Positions 10,449 through 17,924 of a DNA stretch of 64,000 nucleotides are shown one piece after another (positions within the stretch are counted from its first letter, which is position 1; each line of letters starts with the position of its first letter). The stretch is from positions 310,001 through 374,000 of the forward strand of contig CP116227.1 of NCBI GenBank assembly GCA_038184435.1, written 5' to 3'. Below the pieces are notes generated by a model. The model made no database searches. It was not told the origin of the DNA and worked only from the letters and a program-made list of their open reading frames with translations. Position numbers and translations under genes: made by a program. This DNA is from Nocardioides alkalitolerans. Its GTDB lineage: Bacteria; Actinomycetota; Actinomycetes; Propionibacteriales; Nocardioidaceae.

Positions 10449-10472
10449 GACGCCGTCCTAGGGTCGTGGGCC

Positions 10473-11501
10473 ATGAGCACCGTCCAGGTCGAGCGTCTCG
10501 ACCCCACGTCCGCCGGCTTCGACGCGGCGGTACGCGCGTGGCACGGCGTCTACGAGGCGGCGTGCCGCTACGGCCGCACCTCGCGGGCCAACACCTGGTC
10601 GCTGACCCAGCTGCGCGCGGGGATCACCTCGGACCGCCCCGACCTGGTGCGGCACGCCTACGTGGCGCGCGTCGACGGGGAGGTCGTGGGCGGGGGCATG
10701 CTGTCGCTGCCCCAGCTCGACAACCTCACGACGGCGAGCCCCGACGTCTGGGTGCCGGTGGAGCAGCGCCGCCGTGGCACCGGCCGCGCCCTCCACGCGG
10801 CGATGGTCGCGGACGCCGCCGCCCGGGGCCGCAGCGTTCTCCAGGCCGGGGTCCACGAGGGCCCGGGGGAGCAGGGCGAGGACCTCGGTGGGCCGGCCTT
10901 CGCGGCGGCGCTGGGCTACGAGGTCGCGCTCGTCGAGCTGCAGAGCCGCGTCGACCTCCCCATCGACGCGGCGCGGCTGGACGCGCTCGCCGCGGCGGCG
11001 GCGCCGCACCACGCGACGTACACCCTGCGCTCCTGGGAGGGCCCGGTCCCCGAGGACCTCGTGGCGTCGTACGTCGAGCTCGACGCGATCGTCGACGTCG
11101 AGGCCCCGTCGGGCGACCTCGACATCGAGCCGCTGCACGCGGACGTCGACGTGTGGCGGCACAAGGAGCGGGAGGCCGCCGCGCAGGGGCGACGGAACGT
11201 CTCGACCGCCGCGGTGGCGGCCGACGGCGACGTGGTCGCGCTGACGGAGCTGTGGTCGAACGACCACGACCCCGCGCGGCTCAACCAGTGGAGCACCATC
11301 GTGCGCCGCGACCACCGGGGCCACCGGTTGGGCCTGGCCACCAAGGTGGCCAACCACCGGATCGCCCAGGAGCGGTTCCCCGAGGCCCGGCAGGTCGTGA
11401 CGTGGAACGCGGAGAGCAACACCCACATGCTGGCCGTCAACGTCGACCTGGGCTTCCGCGTGGTCGAGCGGACGTGCTCGGTGCAGCTCCGCCTCGGGTG
11501 A
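10473..11501 (+). CDS. GNAT family N-acetyltransferase with two GNAT units
   Basis: Protein of 342 residues, about twice the length of one GNAT domain. The first half has the acetyl-CoA loop VEQRRRGTGRALHAAM (about residues 90-106); the second has VRRDHRGHRLGLATKVANH (about 278-296) and ends with a typical NVDLGFRVVERT strand. The organisation resembles tandem-GNAT proteins of actinobacteria, some of which modify small molecules, but the acceptor cannot be predicted. TAGGGT at 10459-10464 lies eight bases before the ATG, so the mRNA may be leaderless. It precedes the TerD genes and may belong to the same stress module. Confidence 0.9.
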   Translation: MSTVQVERLDPTSAGFDAAVRAWHGVYEAACRYGRTSRANTWSLTQLRAGITSDRPDLVRHAYVARVDGEVVGGGMLSLPQLDNLTTASPDVWVPVEQRRRGTGRALHAAMVADAAARGRSVLQAGVHEGPGEQGEDLGGPAFAAALGYEVALVELQSRVDLPIDAARLDALAAAAAPHHATYTLRSWEGPVPEDLVASYVELDAIVDVEAPSGDLDIEPLHADVDVWRHKEREAAAQGRRNVSTAAVAADGDVVALTELWSNDHDPARLNQWSTIVRRDHRGHRLGLATKVANHRIAQERFPEARQVVTWNAESNTHMLAVNVDLGFRVVERTCSVQLRLG

Positions 11502-11527
11502 GGCCGGGTCCGCTAGATTCACGTCTC

Positions 11528-12922
11528 GTGATCACCTTGGCGAAGGGCGCCAACGCGCCGCTGTCCGCGACGAACCTCACCGTGACCGTCGATGTGGCCG
11601 CGTCCGCGGACCTCTCCGCGCTGCTCGTGACCGAGGCCGGCAAGGTGCGCAGCGACGCCGACTTCATCTTCTACAACCAGCCCAGCGGACCGGGCGTGAC
11701 CTGCGTGCCCGCGTCCGGTGGCCAGGGGTGGCGCGTCGACGTCGACCTCACGGCCGTGCCGACGGACGTCCACGCCGTGCGCCTCGTGACCTCGCTCGAC
11801 GACGGCGGGCGGGTCTTCGGGCAGGTGGGCCAGCCGGTCGCCCGCATCGCCAGCGGCGGCCAGCCGGTCGCGGAGTTCCCGATGACGGGGCTCGACCGCG
11901 AGACGATCGTGGTGATGGTCGAGCTCTACCGGCGCAACGGCGAGTGGAAGGTGCGGGCGGTGGGCCGCGGGTACGACGGCGGCCTCGCCGACCTGATCCG
12001 CGACCACGGCGTGAGCGTGGACGACGAGCCCGCGACCCCGGCCCCGGCGGCCCCCGCCCCGGCTGCCCCTGCCCCGTCGGCGCCCCCGGCGGCGCCCCCG
12101 GCGGCGGCGCCGAGCTACCCGCCCGCGCCCCAGCAGCCGCCCGCCGCGCCCAGCTACCCGCCGAGCACGCCGTCGTACCCGCCCAGCGCGCCGAGCTACC
12201 CGCCCGCACCGCAGCAGCCGCCCGCGGCGCCCAGCTACCCGCCGAGCGCGCCGTCGTACCCACCGGCCGCGTCGTCCTCCCCGCAGCAGTCGCAGCCCTC
12301 GCAGCAGCCGGCCGCGCCGGCGGGCGGGGGCGAGGTGAGCCTCCGCAAGGGTGCCTCGGTGTCGCTGCAGAAGGGCCAGCGCGTCCGGCTCACGAAGGAC
12401 GGCGGGCAGAAGCTCACGCAGGTGCGCATGGGCCTGGGCTGGGACCCGGTCCGCAAGGGCGGCCTGTTCGGGTCGCGCGAGGTGGAGATCGACCTCGACG
12501 CCTCGGTGGTGCTCTTCGCGAGCGGGCAGCCCGTCGACCTGGCGTTCTACAACAACCTGACGACGCGCGACGGCTCGGTGCGCCACCTCGGCGACAACCG
12601 CACGGGCGAGGGGGACGGCGACGACGAGACGATCGTCGTCGACCTGACCCGCGTGCCGGTGCACGTCGACGCGCTGGTGTTCATCGTGACGAGCTACGGC
12701 GGCCAGACCTTCCAGCAGGTGCAGAACGCGTTCTGCCGCCTCATCGACCACACGGACGGCGAGCTGGCGCGCTACACGCTGACCGGCGGGCTGCCGGTCA
12801 CGGGCATGGTGATGGCGAAGGTCTACCGCGAGGGCGGCGACTGGAAGCTCCAGGCGATCGGCGACGGTCTCAACGCCAAGGTGCCGGGCGAGGCCGTGCC
12901 GCAGCTCGCGAAGTTCCTGTGA
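11528..12922 (+). CDS. Double TerD-domain protein with proline-rich linker
   Basis: Protein of 464 residues. An N-terminal TerD domain (about residues 1-165; ITLAKGANAPL, RNGEWKVRAVGRGYDGGL) and a C-terminal TerD domain (about 265-464; SLRKGASVSL, DDETIVVDLTRVP, EGGDWKLQAIGDG) flank a linker rich in Pro, Ala, Tyr and Ser with repeated AAPSYPP-type units. TerD domains bind calcium in known members and belong to tellurium and general stress-response (Ter) systems. The GTG start follows TAGATT (11514-11519) by eight bases with no ribosome-binding site, so it is probably leaderless. The next gene begins 13 bases downstream. Confidence 0.92.
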   Translation: MITLAKGANAPLSATNLTVTVDVAASADLSALLVTEAGKVRSDADFIFYNQPSGPGVTCVPASGGQGWRVDVDLTAVPTDVHAVRLVTSLDDGGRVFGQVGQPVARIASGGQPVAEFPMTGLDRETIVVMVELYRRNGEWKVRAVGRGYDGGLADLIRDHGVSVDDEPATPAPAAPAPAAPAPSAPPAAPPAAAPSYPPAPQQPPAAPSYPPSTPSYPPSAPSYPPAPQQPPAAPSYPPSAPSYPPAASSSPQQSQPSQQPAAPAGGGEVSLRKGASVSLQKGQRVRLTKDGGQKLTQVRMGLGWDPVRKGGLFGSREVEIDLDASVVLFASGQPVDLAFYNNLTTRDGSVRHLGDNRTGEGDGDDETIVVDLTRVPVHVDALVFIVTSYGGQTFQQVQNAFCRLIDHTDGELARYTLTGGLPVTGMVMAKVYREGGDWKLQAIGDGLNAKVPGEAVPQLAKFL

Positions 12923-12935
12923 GGCGGGCCCGGCG

Positions 12936-14513
12936 ATGACGTCGTTGGTCGCCGGGCAGAACGCCCCCTGGCCCCACCCCGCCTGCCGCGTCGTGGCGTC
13001 CGGGGTGGACTTGGCCGTGCTGCCGCTGCGCGCCGACGTACGCGTCGTCGATCCCGCCCACGTCGTGCACGCGGCGGGGGAGGTGCACCTCGGCCTCGCG
13101 GACGTGCCGACCGAGTGCGACCGGCTCCTCGTCGTCGGCCTCGACCCCGGTCCGGCGCGGCTCGACCTGCTCGACGGCGCCGGTGTGCCGGTGCTCGACG
13201 TCGACGTGCGCCCCGACCCGGCCGCCGCTCGACCGCGGGTCGTCGCGCTCGTCGAGGTCTACCGCCGGGCGGGGGCGTGGAAGGTGCGCGCCGTCGCCCG
13301 CACGTACGCCGCGGGAGCGGCCGACGTCGAGCGGCACCACGGCGTGCCCGCGGGGGTGCTGGTGGTGCCGTCGGTGCCGTTGGTGCCGTCGGAGCCCGCG
13401 GATCCCGGGCCGGGCGTGGAGCCGGCCGCGGGGGTCGAACCGGAGCGGGCCGTGCAGCTCGTCGGGATGGTGCTCCAGGACGCTGCGCGGAGTGCCGCGT
13501 CGTACGAGTCGAGCGTCGCGTTCGCCGACGGCCAGCTGGAGCGGGACCTCGATGCGCTGGTCGCCGACCCGGCGCTCCGGGCCTCGGCGGCCGGCGAGGC
13601 CGCGCGGGCGCAGGCCCAGCGGCGGCGGGACGACCTGGTGCACCGGGCCTGGGAGTCGCACCTGCGGGACCTCGCCGCGCTGCGGACCGAGGTGGCGGGC
13701 ATCGAGCGCGCGCTGCCCCCGGCCCTCGCGCGCTGGGACCTCGTGCCGTCGGCGCCGGTGCCGCGGGTGCCGCCGCCGGCCGTGCGGGCCGGCGAGATCA
13801 CGTTGCCGCACCTGCTCGAGGTGCCCGGCGCCGACTTCCGCCTGCCGATGATCTGCGGGATGCCGGGTCGGCCGATCCTCGTGACCACCGACGAGGGCGG
13901 CGACGGTGCCGCCACGGCCGTCGCCCGCACGCTCGCCCTGCGGTCGGTGGTGTCCCTGCTCCCGCACGGTCCCCGGCTCGTCGTCGTCGACCTCGGCGGC
14001 CGACGGGGCGACGTCGGGCTGTCACCGGGGGTCGCCGGTCCGCCGGTCACCGGCGCCTCGCAGCTGACGCGGGTGCTGGCCGACCTCGTGCAGCGCGCCG
14101 ACCTGGTCGCGGTGGCCGACCGCGAGCGGATGGTCGACGCGCTGGACGCCGAGCTCGCCCGTCCCGTCGTGCTGCTGCTCCTCGACGCGCCGACCCTCTG
14201 GGAGAGCGAGGCGGTGCCGCTGCTCGACACCCTGGTGGCGGGACCCGGGTACGGCGTGCAGCTCGTGCTCACCGGCCCCGGCGACGTCCCCCGCGTCGGC
14301 AGCGACGCCGAGCAGCGCCTGCTCGCCCGCGCCTGGGGCTCCTCGCTGCGCCTGCCGAGCGGCGTCGGGGGCCACCTCGCCGACACGTTCGCGGAGGTGG
14401 CGTGGACGTTCCTCCCCGACACCGGCCCGTCCGACCCGTCCACCGTCCCCCGGCTGCTCGGCACCCACGCGCCGCTCGACGGCTGGCGCGACGGGATCGT
14501 GCCGCGGGCGTGA
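12936..14513 (+). CDS. TerD-like protein fused to a degenerate FtsK-like ATPase domain
   Basis: Protein of 525 residues. Residues 1-140 resemble a weakened TerD domain (compare AGAWKVRAVARTYAAGAAD with the GEWKVRAVGRGYDGGLAD of the upstream gene). Residues about 165-275 are helical and charged, likely coiled coil. Residues about 285-500 look like an FtsK/HerA-type P-loop fold (LLEVPGADFRLPMI, RLVVVDLGG, VVLLLLDAPTLW, YGVQLVLTGPG). However, the Walker A position reads TTDEGGDGAATAVA, without the GK[ST] core, so ATP hydrolysis is doubtful. Fusions of TerD with such domains occur in actinobacterial Ter systems. It overlaps the next acetyltransferase gene by four bases (GTGA). Confidence 0.8.
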   Translation: MTSLVAGQNAPWPHPACRVVASGVDLAVLPLRADVRVVDPAHVVHAAGEVHLGLADVPTECDRLLVVGLDPGPARLDLLDGAGVPVLDVDVRPDPAAARPRVVALVEVYRRAGAWKVRAVARTYAAGAADVERHHGVPAGVLVVPSVPLVPSEPADPGPGVEPAAGVEPERAVQLVGMVLQDAARSAASYESSVAFADGQLERDLDALVADPALRASAAGEAARAQAQRRRDDLVHRAWESHLRDLAALRTEVAGIERALPPALARWDLVPSAPVPRVPPPAVRAGEITLPHLLEVPGADFRLPMICGMPGRPILVTTDEGGDGAATAVARTLALRSVVSLLPHGPRLVVVDLGGRRGDVGLSPGVAGPPVTGASQLTRVLADLVQRADLVAVADRERMVDALDAELARPVVLLLLDAPTLWESEAVPLLDTLVAGPGYGVQLVLTGPGDVPRVGSDAEQRLLARAWGSSLRLPSGVGGHLADTFAEVAWTFLPDTGPSDPSTVPRLLGTHAPLDGWRDGIVPRA

Positions 14514-15016
14514 CGGCGTCGACCCGCGCGCCCGGGCCGGCGGACGCCGAGGCGCTCGCCCAGCTGCACGTCGCCACGTGGCGTGAGACCTACGCGCACC
14601 TGCTGCCGCCCGGCTTCCTCTCGACGACGTACGTCGAGGGGCGACGCCGGATGTGGGTGCAGGTGCTCGCGCAGCCCCGCGACGACATGGTCGTCCGAGT
14701 AGCCGAGGTCGACGACGTCCTGGTGGGGTTCTCCTGGGCCGGGCCTCCGGTCGAGGCGCTCGCCGGGGACGACGGCCGGACGCGCCAGCTCTACGCGCTC
14801 TACGTGCGCGCCGCCCACCACGGCACCGGGATCGGTCAGCGCCTGCTCGACGAGGCGCTCGGGCACGAGCCGGCAGTGCTCCGGGTCGTGCGGGACAACC
14901 CGCGCGCGGTCGCGTTCTACCGCCGCAACGGCTTCGTGCCCGACGGGGTCGAGGAGGTCGACCCCGCGACCCCCGCCATGACCGAGGTGCAGATGCGGCG
15001 GCCCGCGGGACCCTGA
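14510..15016 (+). CDS. GNAT family N-acetyltransferase
   Basis: Single-domain acetyltransferase of 168 residues. Motif A is LYALYVRAAHHGTGIGQRLL (about residues 92-111), followed by LRVVRDNPRAVAFYRRNGF, the usual motif B ending. The N-terminus (ALAQLHVATWRETYAHLLP) matches the GNAT subgroup often annotated as acetyltransferases of unknown substrate. The GTG start overlaps the stop of the TerD/FtsK-like gene by four bases, so the two are translationally coupled and likely act in one pathway. The substrate is unknown. Confidence 0.9.
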   Translation: MTASTRAPGPADAEALAQLHVATWRETYAHLLPPGFLSTTYVEGRRRMWVQVLAQPRDDMVVRVAEVDDVLVGFSWAGPPVEALAGDDGRTRQLYALYVRAAHHGTGIGQRLLDEALGHEPAVLRVVRDNPRAVAFYRRNGFVPDGVEEVDPATPAMTEVQMRRPAGP

Positions 15017-15018
15017 CA

Positions 15019-15111
15019 CGTCGAGTTTGGTCGTACGGCGCGGCAGGAGCGTCGAGTTGGGTTGTACGGCGCGGCGGGCGCGTCGAGTTTGGTCGGACCG
15101 TTTCTCCAAGC
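15019..15111. repeat. Three tandem 31-bp repeats upstream of the DUF222/HNH gene
   Basis: Units start at 15019, 15050 and 15081 with CGTCGAGTTTGGTCGTACGG or a close variant. The first two match along most of their length; the third matches for about 15 bases and then diverges. An inverted CCAAGCTCGACGC follows at about 15107-15119. The spacing of exactly 31 bases is direct evidence of duplication. Confidence 0.8.
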
Positions 15112-15137
15112 TCGACGCCTGGTTCGGGTCATCCACA

Positions 15138-15161
15138 GATCACCATCAGGAGGTGGTGATC
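15138..15161. promoter_or_regulatory. Inverted repeat, possible operator of the DUF222/HNH gene
   Basis: GATCACCA (15138-15145) and TGGTGATC (15154-15161) around an 8-base centre, placed 16 bases before the -10-like TAGAGT at 15177-15182. It covers the expected -35 region, so a repressor could bind here. Function inferred from position only. Confidence 0.4.
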
Positions 15162-15189
15162 GCACGTCTGTTCGACTAGAGTGGGCGGC

Positions 15190-16641
15190 ATGGATCGGGG
15201 GACCCACACCACTGCGACCGCGTTGATCGACGCGGTCCGCGAGCGCACGGCTGCTGCTCGTGTGGCGGAGGCGGCCGCGTTCGTCGCGGTCGGTGACTGG
15301 GCGGCGGCTCACACCTCCGATGTGGTCGTGGGTGACCCGATCACGGTGCTGGGTGCGTGGCACGACGAGCAGCACGCCGAGGCGTTGGCGGGCGATCAGT
15401 TCCTCGAGCTGGGCGGGCCGGGGGCGCCGGTGGTGGCGGAGTTCTGCATCGGTGAGATCGCTGCCGCCCGCGGTTGTTCGTTCGACGCTGCGCGTCGGCT
15501 CGTCGGCGACGCGGTCGAGCTGCGCTACCGGCTCCCGCGCGTGCACGCGAGGATCGTCGCGGGTGAGGTCGACGTCTGGCGGGGCCGGCGGATCGCCCAG
15601 GCCACCCGCATGCTCACGTTCGAGGCCGCGGGGTTCGTCGACCGGCACGTTGCGTACGTCGCGGGCAAGGCCACCGGACCCGAGGTCGACCGGCTCGTCG
15701 CCGAGGCCGCCGCGCGGTTCGACCCCGAGACCACCGAAGCCGAGCGCCATGCCGCTGACGGCGACCGCTACCTGGCGATCGACCTCGACGACCTCGCCTT
15801 CGCCGACCCGCTCACCGGCACCCTGCGCGGCACCGTGAACCTCCACGGCTCCCTCGACCCCGCCGACGCGCTCGACCTCGAACGGAGCATCACGCACGTC
15901 GCCCGGCAACTGGGCGAGCTGGGCTGCGACTCAGACCTCGACGTCCGTCGCTCCATGGCGCTGGGCGAGATCGCGCGGCGCTGCGACGGGGTCGCAACGT
16001 TGGAGTACGACGCCGGCGATGCGCCGGCACACACTCAACGGGCACGACGGGACGTGGTGCTCTTCGTGCACCTCGACCAGGCCGCGATCACCGGCGGCCT
16101 CGACGGGTTCGGTCCCGGCATCGACGCCTGCACCGGCAGGACCGGCATCGACCTCGTCCGGCTCGACACCCCCGGGCTGCCCCGCGGGGCGGTCACCGTC
16201 GAGCAGGTCCAGACCTGGTGCGCGAGCCCGGACACCACCGTGACCGTCAAGCCGATCATCGACCTCAATACGGCCGATGCCGTGAACGGCTACAGCCCAC
16301 CCGACCGCATCGCCGAGCACGTCCGAGCCCGCTGGCCCAGGTGCGTCTTCCCCTACTGCACCCGCAGCTCGCGCACCGCCGACCTCGACCACTGCGAGCG
16401 GTACGACCCCCATGGCCCACCCGGCCAGACCTCGACTCGCAACCTGTTCCCGCTCTGCCGACGCCACCACCGGATGAAGACCCACCCGGAACGAAGAACC
16501 GCACTGCGATGGAGCTACCGCCCCACCGACCCCGCACGAGGCGAAACACCCCACGCCGTCATCTGGACCAGCCCCCTGGGACTGCGCTACCTCGTCGACC
16601 GCGACGGCACCCGCCCCTGGCCACCAGAGCCCGGGCACTAA
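15190..16641 (+). CDS. DUF222 and HNH-endonuclease domain protein (13E12 repeat-like family)
   Basis: Protein of 483 residues. The DUF222 region covers about residues 30-330; the C-terminal HNH nuclease has the zinc cysteine in CVFPYC (about 384-389), DLDHCERYD (about 397) and NLFPLCRRHHRMKTH (about 418-432). Such proteins are multicopy in many actinobacterial genomes and are suspected mobile nucleases, but no target is known. ATG 15190 is chosen because TAGAGT ends seven bases upstream and no ribosome-binding site exists; GTG 15181 is the alternative. The gene lies between a 31-bp tandem repeat and a palindrome array. Confidence 0.92.
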   Translation: MDRGTHTTATALIDAVRERTAAARVAEAAAFVAVGDWAAAHTSDVVVGDPITVLGAWHDEQHAEALAGDQFLELGGPGAPVVAEFCIGEIAAARGCSFDAARRLVGDAVELRYRLPRVHARIVAGEVDVWRGRRIAQATRMLTFEAAGFVDRHVAYVAGKATGPEVDRLVAEAAARFDPETTEAERHAADGDRYLAIDLDDLAFADPLTGTLRGTVNLHGSLDPADALDLERSITHVARQLGELGCDSDLDVRRSMALGEIARRCDGVATLEYDAGDAPAHTQRARRDVVLFVHLDQAAITGGLDGFGPGIDACTGRTGIDLVRLDTPGLPRGAVTVEQVQTWCASPDTTVTVKPIIDLNTADAVNGYSPPDRIAEHVRARWPRCVFPYCTRSSRTADLDHCERYDPHGPPGQTSTRNLFPLCRRHHRMKTHPERRTALRWSYRPTDPARGETPHAVIWTSPLGLRYLVDRDGTRPWPPEPGH

Positions 16642-16738
16642 CCAGACGACACCTGACCAACGAGCGCAACGACGCCCGTCCACGCCCCGTGGCCGGGCGG
16701 CGAAGCATGTCGTCGGCCGGGCGGGCCACCGCCTCCGT

Positions 16739-17046
16739 ATGACGTCGGGCGTCTCTGCTCGGGACGTCATGCACTCCGGTCGCCGGGGCCGTCGCTTCGC
16801 ATGACGTCGGGCGTCTCTGCTCGGGACGTCATGCACTCCGCTCGCCGGGGCCGTCCATTCGCATGACGTCCACGCAACCCCGCTGCGCATGACGTCCGGC
16901 GGCCCCGCTCGGGACGTCATGCACTCCGCTCGCCGGGGCCGTCCATTCGCATGACGTCCACGCAACCCCGCTGCGCATGACGTCCGGCGACCCCGCTCGG
17001 GACGTCATGCACCCCGGTCGCCGGAGCCGTCGCTTCGGATGACGTC
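16739..17046. repeat. Structured array of ATGACGTC / GACGTCAT palindromic units
   Basis: ATGACGTC occurs at 16739, 16801, 16863, 16889, 16951, 16977 and 17039; its complement GACGTCAT occurs at 16763, 16825, 16913 and 17001. Every GACGTCAT is followed 38 bases later (start to start) by an ATGACGTC, forming four copies of a 46-bp GACGTCAT-N30-ATGACGTC element. Periods are 62, 62, 88 and 88; 88 is 62 plus an inserted 26-base unit ending in another ATGACGTC. It fills most of the 431-base gap 16642-17072, which otherwise shows no gene. Confidence 0.9.
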
Positions 17047-17072
17047 CGGCGACCCCGCTGCCCTGCCGGGCC

Positions 17073-17354
17073 CTAGTCGAGCGTGACCGACCCGCCGGAG
17101 CGCCAGTACTGGTTGGCCTCGCGCGTCAGGAACCCGTCGTCGACGAGGTACCTCCGCAGTGCCGCCACGTCCGGGTGGAACCGACGCAGCACGGCGTTCA
17201 CGTCGGCCTCCGGGTAGACGACCCCCAGGTCGAACGCCTGCGCCACGTGGTCGAGCACGATCAGCTGCTTGCGCCGCTTGGTCGGGATGGTGTGCAGCGC
17301 ACCGTCGGCGTCGAGAAACTGGGCCAGCACCCGCGCAGCATCGGCAGTCGTCAT
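17073..17354 (-). CDS. DUF2087 domain protein
   Basis: Small protein of 93 residues. Its segments ADGALHTIPTKRRKQLIVLDH, PEADVNAVLRRFHPDVAALR and RYLVDDGFLTREANQYWR match the DUF2087 pattern seen alone or at the C-terminus of transcriptional regulators, probably a winged-helix-like fold. The start is the ATG at 17354, because a minus-strand TACGGT ends six bases upstream and the longer open frame beyond it is arginine-rich shadow sequence. Divergent from the small membrane protein gene. Its role is not known. Confidence 0.85.
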   Translation of the reverse strand: MTTADAARVLAQFLDADGALHTIPTKRRKQLIVLDHVAQAFDLGVVYPEADVNAVLRRFHPDVAALRRYLVDDGFLTREANQYWRSGGSVTLD

Positions 17355-17428
17355 CGAACGACCGTACGACGGACCCACCGCCCCGGCCACCGCGTTTCGA
17401 CGACCGCACCCCGGGGAGCCTCTCCGCC

Positions 17429-17884
17429 ATGACCGAGCGGCCACCGGCGGACGAGACGCGCCCGTACGTCGCGGCCCCCGCCCCGTGGCCGCCGCCACCG
17501 CCGACGGCGATCGAGCGCGCGCCGTACCCGACGTACCCGACGCACCCGCCGCCCTCCACCGCCCGCACCGCGGACCTCGTCGCGTCGATCGTGCTCCTCG
17601 TCCTGGGTCTGCTGCTGGGCCTGCTCGCCTCGGCCATGGCCTTCCTGCTGCAGATCGTGCAGATCGGGTGCGAGGCCGGGGGCGCGTGTGCGGAGGGCGT
17701 CCAGGACGGGGTCGCGATCGCGCTCGTCGGGCCGTGGTTGGTCTACCTGCCGCTCGCCGCGGTCGCGATCCTGCTCATGGCGCGGCAGCGCACGTCCTGG
17801 TGGGTCAGCACGCTGGCGGTCGTGGGGGCGTCGGTGGTGTGGCTGTACGGCGGGTGGCTGGCGCTCGACAGCGCGACCTGGTGA
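17429..17884 (+). CDS. Small membrane protein, unknown function
   Basis: Protein of 151 residues. A proline- and tyrosine-rich cytoplasmic N-terminus (about 45 residues) is followed by a long hydrophobic segment (DLVASIVLLVLGLLLGLLAS, about 48-75) and two more (about 100-118 and 122-145). The short loop between the first two helices contains two Cys (GCEAGGACAE). It resembles other actinobacterial small membrane proteins with Pro-rich heads, but I do not recognise a named family. GGGGAG lies about ten bases before the ATG. The stop codon is inside a 17-bp tandem repeat. Confidence 0.75.
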   Translation: MTERPPADETRPYVAAPAPWPPPPPTAIERAPYPTYPTHPPPSTARTADLVASIVLLVLGLLLGLLASAMAFLLQIVQIGCEAGGACAEGVQDGVAIALVGPWLVYLPLAAVAILLMARQRTSWWVSTLAVVGASVVWLYGGWLALDSATW

Positions 17885-17923
17885 ACAGTGCGACCTGGTG
17901 AACAGCGCCACCCGGTGAGCCCG
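17873..17923. repeat. Three tandem 17-bp units across a stop codon
   Basis: GCGACCTGGTGAACAGT (17873-17889), GCGACCTGGTGAACAGC (17890-17906) and a diverged GCCACCCGGTGAGCCCG (17907-17923). The stop TGA of the small membrane protein (17882-17884) lies in the first unit. The array ends one base before the neighbouring convergent stop at 17925. Confidence 0.85.
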
Positions 17924-17924
17924 T

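Noticed and set aside
10473..15016. Complete tellurite-resistance operon
   Set aside because: Only TerD-type domains are present; TerB, TerC, TerZ and TerY were not found in the window.
15129..15137. DnaA box marking a replication origin
   Set aside because: A single one-mismatch box without a cluster, an AT-rich region or dnaA/dnaN neighbours is not evidence of an origin.
16739..17046. CRISPR array
   Set aside because: The repeated core is short and occurs in both orientations, the spacers are nearly identical to each other, and there are no cas genes.
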